Source: an uncultured Prevotella sp. (lineage in GTDB: Bacteria > Bacteroidota > Bacteroidia > Bacteroidales > Bacteroidaceae). Taken from it: 16,623 nt of DNA. A model generated the notes under the pieces. The model did not search any database, had not been told where the DNA came from, and was given only the letters and a program-made list of their open reading frames with translations. The stretch's first letter is position 1. Each line of letters begins with the position of its first letter. This document shows, piece by piece, positions 14,268 through 16,623 of the stretch. The stretch covers positions 1 to 16,623 of the forward strand of contig URDM01000064.1 of assembly GCA_900546575.1 (NCBI GenBank), read 5' to 3'. The position numbers and the translations under genes were made by a program.

Positions 14268-16448
14268 TTACTCTAATGTCAGCACGTGGCTTGTGCCATC
14301 CTGGGCTGTGAATACATTCAATCCAACCTTCATAAGATAGTCGCCACTATACTGCTTGCCATTGCACTCAAGCTCAGAAGCCTTGCCTGGCATAAGATTG
14401 GTCTCCTTGACGGTGTAGACTTTGCTTGCATCCAGACCCTGCAGCTTCACGTTCATCTGTGGTTCCTTGTAGCGTGGGTGCAGGTCGTAGGCAAATAGTA
14501 CGGCACGCTGCTTGTCCTTGCTTACATAGTTGACGGCGCAGTGGCTACCCTCGTATGGAGAAACCAGACGATACTGGTCGCCCTCAAGAATCATCGGCTT
14601 CATGTCGTTGTAGTTCTTTACAGCCTGCTGCACAAACTTGTAGTCGTCAGCCGAGAGCGACTTGAGGTCGATGTCGAAGCCAAGCTTGCATGAGCTGCAA
14701 ACATCGGTGCGGAACTTAACTGATGTATTTTTATTCCAGTTGGTTACATGCGAACCCATAGTCTTAGCCGGGAAGAACTTAGACAAACTCCACTGGATGT
14801 AGATGCGCTCATATGGATCGGTATCGTCCGAACACCAGAACTCGGTGAAATACTTCAGCATCTCGTAGTCCATTCTTCCACCGCCACCAGAGCAGAGCAT
14901 CATCGGGAGCTTAGGATACTTGTTGTGGATGCGAGTAAGCACATTGAAAATGCCACGCACGTGGTCGATGTAGAAGTTGCCCTGATTCTGCTTGTGATAG
15001 GGCGAGTAGATGTTTGTAATCACGCTGTTGCAGTCCCACTTGAAGTAAGCCACGTCGGGATTTTCGGTCATGATGCGGTCGACAATGCCAAACACATAAT
15101 CCTGAACCTTAGGATTAGAAATGTCAAGAACAAGCTGATTACGATAGTAATACGTCTCGCGCTGTGGCTGCATAATCACCCAATCAGGATGCTTCTCGAA
15201 GAGTTCGCTCTTTGGATTGACCATCTCCGGCTCAATCCATATACCAAACTTCACTCCTGCCTTCTTAGCATCTCTTACCAATCCTGGTATTCCCTCTGGC
15301 AGCTTGCTCTTAGTGGCTTCCCAATCGCCAAGACCAGCATGGTCGTCCTTACGAGGATACTTATTGGCAAACCATCCGTCGTCGAGCAAGAACATATCTA
15401 CACCCAGGTCTTTGGCATCCTTCATCAACTCGGCAAGACTCTTCTGGTTGAAATCGAAGCCTGTATTCTCCCAGTTGTTAAGAAGAGTGAGGCGGTCGTC
15501 CATACCCATGTTCACCTGATACTGGCGTGCCCAATTGTGCAGATTGCGCGAAGCCTCACCCATACCATTATCGCTCATGGCAAAGATAAACTCAGGAGTT
15601 GTGAACACCTCGCCAGCTTTCAGCTTATAGTCGGAAGCATAAGGATTGATGGCTGGTATAACGCGTAAGGCTCCCACGTTGTCCACCTCGAAAGTGAAGC
15701 GGAAGTTGCCAGGCCAGCCTATTGTACCGAGCATAACCTTGCCTTCATTCTCCTTAGCAGGCTCGTCGAAGCCAAGCTCAAAGAAAGGCTCTGCCTGCAT
15801 TGCTGCACGTGTGCCGAGCTTTGTGTCGATAATCTTCTTGCCTGTGCTCAGCTGTGTGGTCTCGGGTTGTCCTTCCTTAGCCCAGTCGCTGTGATAGTTG
15901 GTCAAGTAATATTTTGAAGATTTGAAGTAGAGCATGGTCGAACTGTAGCGCCATAGTGTGACGGGTGACTTCTCGTTGTGAGATATCTCGCTCCAAGCCT
16001 TAATGACGTTCTCCTTAGCGTATGCCACATAATGTAGCTTCACGGTGAAGGGATAAACCTTGTCCTGAAGGGTGATTACGGTCTCTGTGCCACCCTCAAC
16101 AGCCTTCTGTACAGACGACTTATAATATAAATAGGTGGTCATGTTGCCGTCGGCGTGGGTCACTGCTACAGCAGGCTCAAAGAAATCCTCGGCCCCAGAA
16201 GTGGCATACACCTCATGTCCACGCTGGCAAACTGCTCCATCTGATGCCGCATAAACATCCCACTTCAGGTTGTCGTAATCAGCAGGATTCAGAAACTTGT
16301 CGCCAAGATAGACCTGATATAGGCGGCCCTTAGGCGATACTTTCATCACAAGGTCGGTCTTGTCGGTAGACACTCGGATTACTTTCTGAGCAAATGTCAT
16401 AACAGAAGTCATGCACATCGCTGCAATCAACATAATAGACTTTTTCAT
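14268..16448 (-). CDS. GH36 alpha-galactosidase, secreted
   Basis: Removes terminal alpha-galactose from oligosaccharides such as raffinose-type sugars or galactomannan side chains. The 726-aa product has a clear signal peptide (MKKSIMLIAAMCMTSVMTFA, cleavage before Gln21), a beta-sandwich N-terminal domain, then the GH36 barrel. Expected motifs are FLLDDGWF, FKWDCN with nucleophile Asp472, CSGGGGRMD, and CSDDTDPYER (Asp541-Asp544) containing the acid/base. The C-terminal domain ends with a short beta-rich tail. The start is ATG 16448-16446. It lies 49 bp downstream of the stop of an outer-membrane protein gene on the same strand with no promoter between, so the two are probably cotranscribed. 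That suits an exo-glycosidase acting in the periplasm on imported oligosaccharides. Substrate preference within GH36 is not decided by the motifs. Confidence 0.94.
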   Translation of the reverse strand: MKKSIMLIAAMCMTSVMTFAQKVIRVSTDKTDLVMKVSPKGRLYQVYLGDKFLNPADYDNLKWDVYAASDGAVCQRGHEVYATSGAEDFFEPAVAVTHADGNMTTYLYYKSSVQKAVEGGTETVITLQDKVYPFTVKLHYVAYAKENVIKAWSEISHNEKSPVTLWRYSSTMLYFKSSKYYLTNYHSDWAKEGQPETTQLSTGKKIIDTKLGTRAAMQAEPFFELGFDEPAKENEGKVMLGTIGWPGNFRFTFEVDNVGALRVIPAINPYASDYKLKAGEVFTTPEFIFAMSDNGMGEASRNLHNWARQYQVNMGMDDRLTLLNNWENTGFDFNQKSLAELMKDAKDLGVDMFLLDDGWFANKYPRKDDHAGLGDWEATKSKLPEGIPGLVRDAKKAGVKFGIWIEPEMVNPKSELFEKHPDWVIMQPQRETYYYRNQLVLDISNPKVQDYVFGIVDRIMTENPDVAYFKWDCNSVITNIYSPYHKQNQGNFYIDHVRGIFNVLTRIHNKYPKLPMMLCSGGGGRMDYEMLKYFTEFWCSDDTDPYERIYIQWSLSKFFPAKTMGSHVTNWNKNTSVKFRTDVCSSCKLGFDIDLKSLSADDYKFVQQAVKNYNDMKPMILEGDQYRLVSPYEGSHCAVNYVSKDKQRAVLFAYDLHPRYKEPQMNVKLQGLDASKVYTVKETNLMPGKASELECNGKQYSGDYLMKVGLNVFTAQDGTSHVLTLE

Positions 16449-16497
16449 TGTCGAATGGTTTTTATTATTAAATTCTATATTTTCTTTAACTTCTCAC

Positions 16498-16623
16498 TTA
16501 GAACTTTATGCCAGCACTGAACTCTACGGTGAACGGACGCATATAACTGCCGCTCATATACTTGCCTGCATACTTGCCTGCCTCTTCCTTAGTAATAAGC
16601 TCCGAACCGCTGATTGTTCCCTT
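16498..16623 (-). CDS. C-terminal end of an outer-membrane beta-barrel protein (partial)
   Basis: Only the last 41 codons plus TAA (16500-16498) are inside the window; the gene continues past the right edge. The tail reads ...YMRPFTVEFSAGIKF-stop, an amphipathic strand ending in Phe, which is the usual C-terminal signal of outer-membrane barrels. In Bacteroidota, a barrel just upstream of a secreted glycosidase is often a SusC/TonB-dependent receptor, but the fragment is too short to separate that from other barrels. The upstream part (KEEAGKYAGKYMSGS) contains a short near-repeat, GKYAGKYM. Confidence 0.65.
   Translation of the reverse strand, partial: KGTISGSELITKEEAGKYAGKYMSGSYMRPFTVEFSAGIKF

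Noticed and set aside
14748..15668. A 306-residue open frame opposite the alpha-galactosidase gene
   Set aside because: The galactosidase strand has all family motifs. The antisense product has no recognisable domain and is a by-product of codon bias. The same applies to long antisense frames opposite yidC (8689-9516), pyrG (7212-7928), the peptidase (11591-12325) and the MFS gene (13076-13720).

Overview
The window reads as a chromosomal segment of a Bacteroidota bacterium, most likely of the Prevotella/Segatella type. Supporting signs are: no Shine-Dalgarno sequences but A-rich leaders; promoter boxes of the Bacteroidota form (TTTG about 20 nt upstream of TAnnTTTG, best seen before pyrG); a DPP5-like S9 peptidase closely resembling the Porphyromonas enzyme as I remember it; a DUF3078-type outer-membrane barrel; and secreted GH2 and GH36 glycosidases. 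The genus is inferred; no rRNA or marker tree is available here.

Layout. 1-428: gene-free, with one strong hairpin at the left edge. 429-674 (+): an 81-residue Trp-rich protein of unknown function. 675-1442: a non-coding block packed with three kinds of short repeats (21-bp, 11-bp and heptamer/GC-hairpin). 1504-4068 (+): GH2 beta-mannosidase. 4086-4760 (-): TrmO-family tRNA methyltransferase, converging on the mannosidase with only 17 bp between stop codons. 4936-6225 (-): DUF3078 outer-membrane protein, divergent from pyrG. 6372-14134 (+): pyrG, yidC, a DPP5-like peptidase and an MFS transporter. A 17-bp perfect hairpin (14180-14219) closes this block against 14268-16448 (-), a secreted GH36 alpha-galactosidase. 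At 16498-16623 (-) lies the C-terminal end of an outer-membrane protein, upstream of the galactosidase on the same strand.

How the genes relate. pyrG (CTP synthesis), yidC (membrane protein insertion) and trmO (tRNA modification) are housekeeping. The DPP5-like peptidase and the MFS transporter could form a peptide-use pair, which is inference. The beta-mannosidase and alpha-galactosidase are the two exo-enzymes expected for galactomannan-type glycans, but they are about 10 kb apart and no endo-mannanase or SusD is visible.

The least ordinary part is between the genes. Three codirectional gene junctions carry an 81-bp core, differing at only 4-6 positions, always oriented with transcription and flanked by degenerate 7-bp repeats that form inverted arms. 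A fourth junction (yidC-peptidase) has an analogous inverted repeat built from a different heptamer. Separately, 804-1111 is an unbroken run of 28 units of exactly 11 bp. Its right third alternates AAAA and TTTT tracts at exact 11-bp spacing, a layout that suggests helically phased or bent DNA. I know of no named family for either repeat, but that is memory, not a search.
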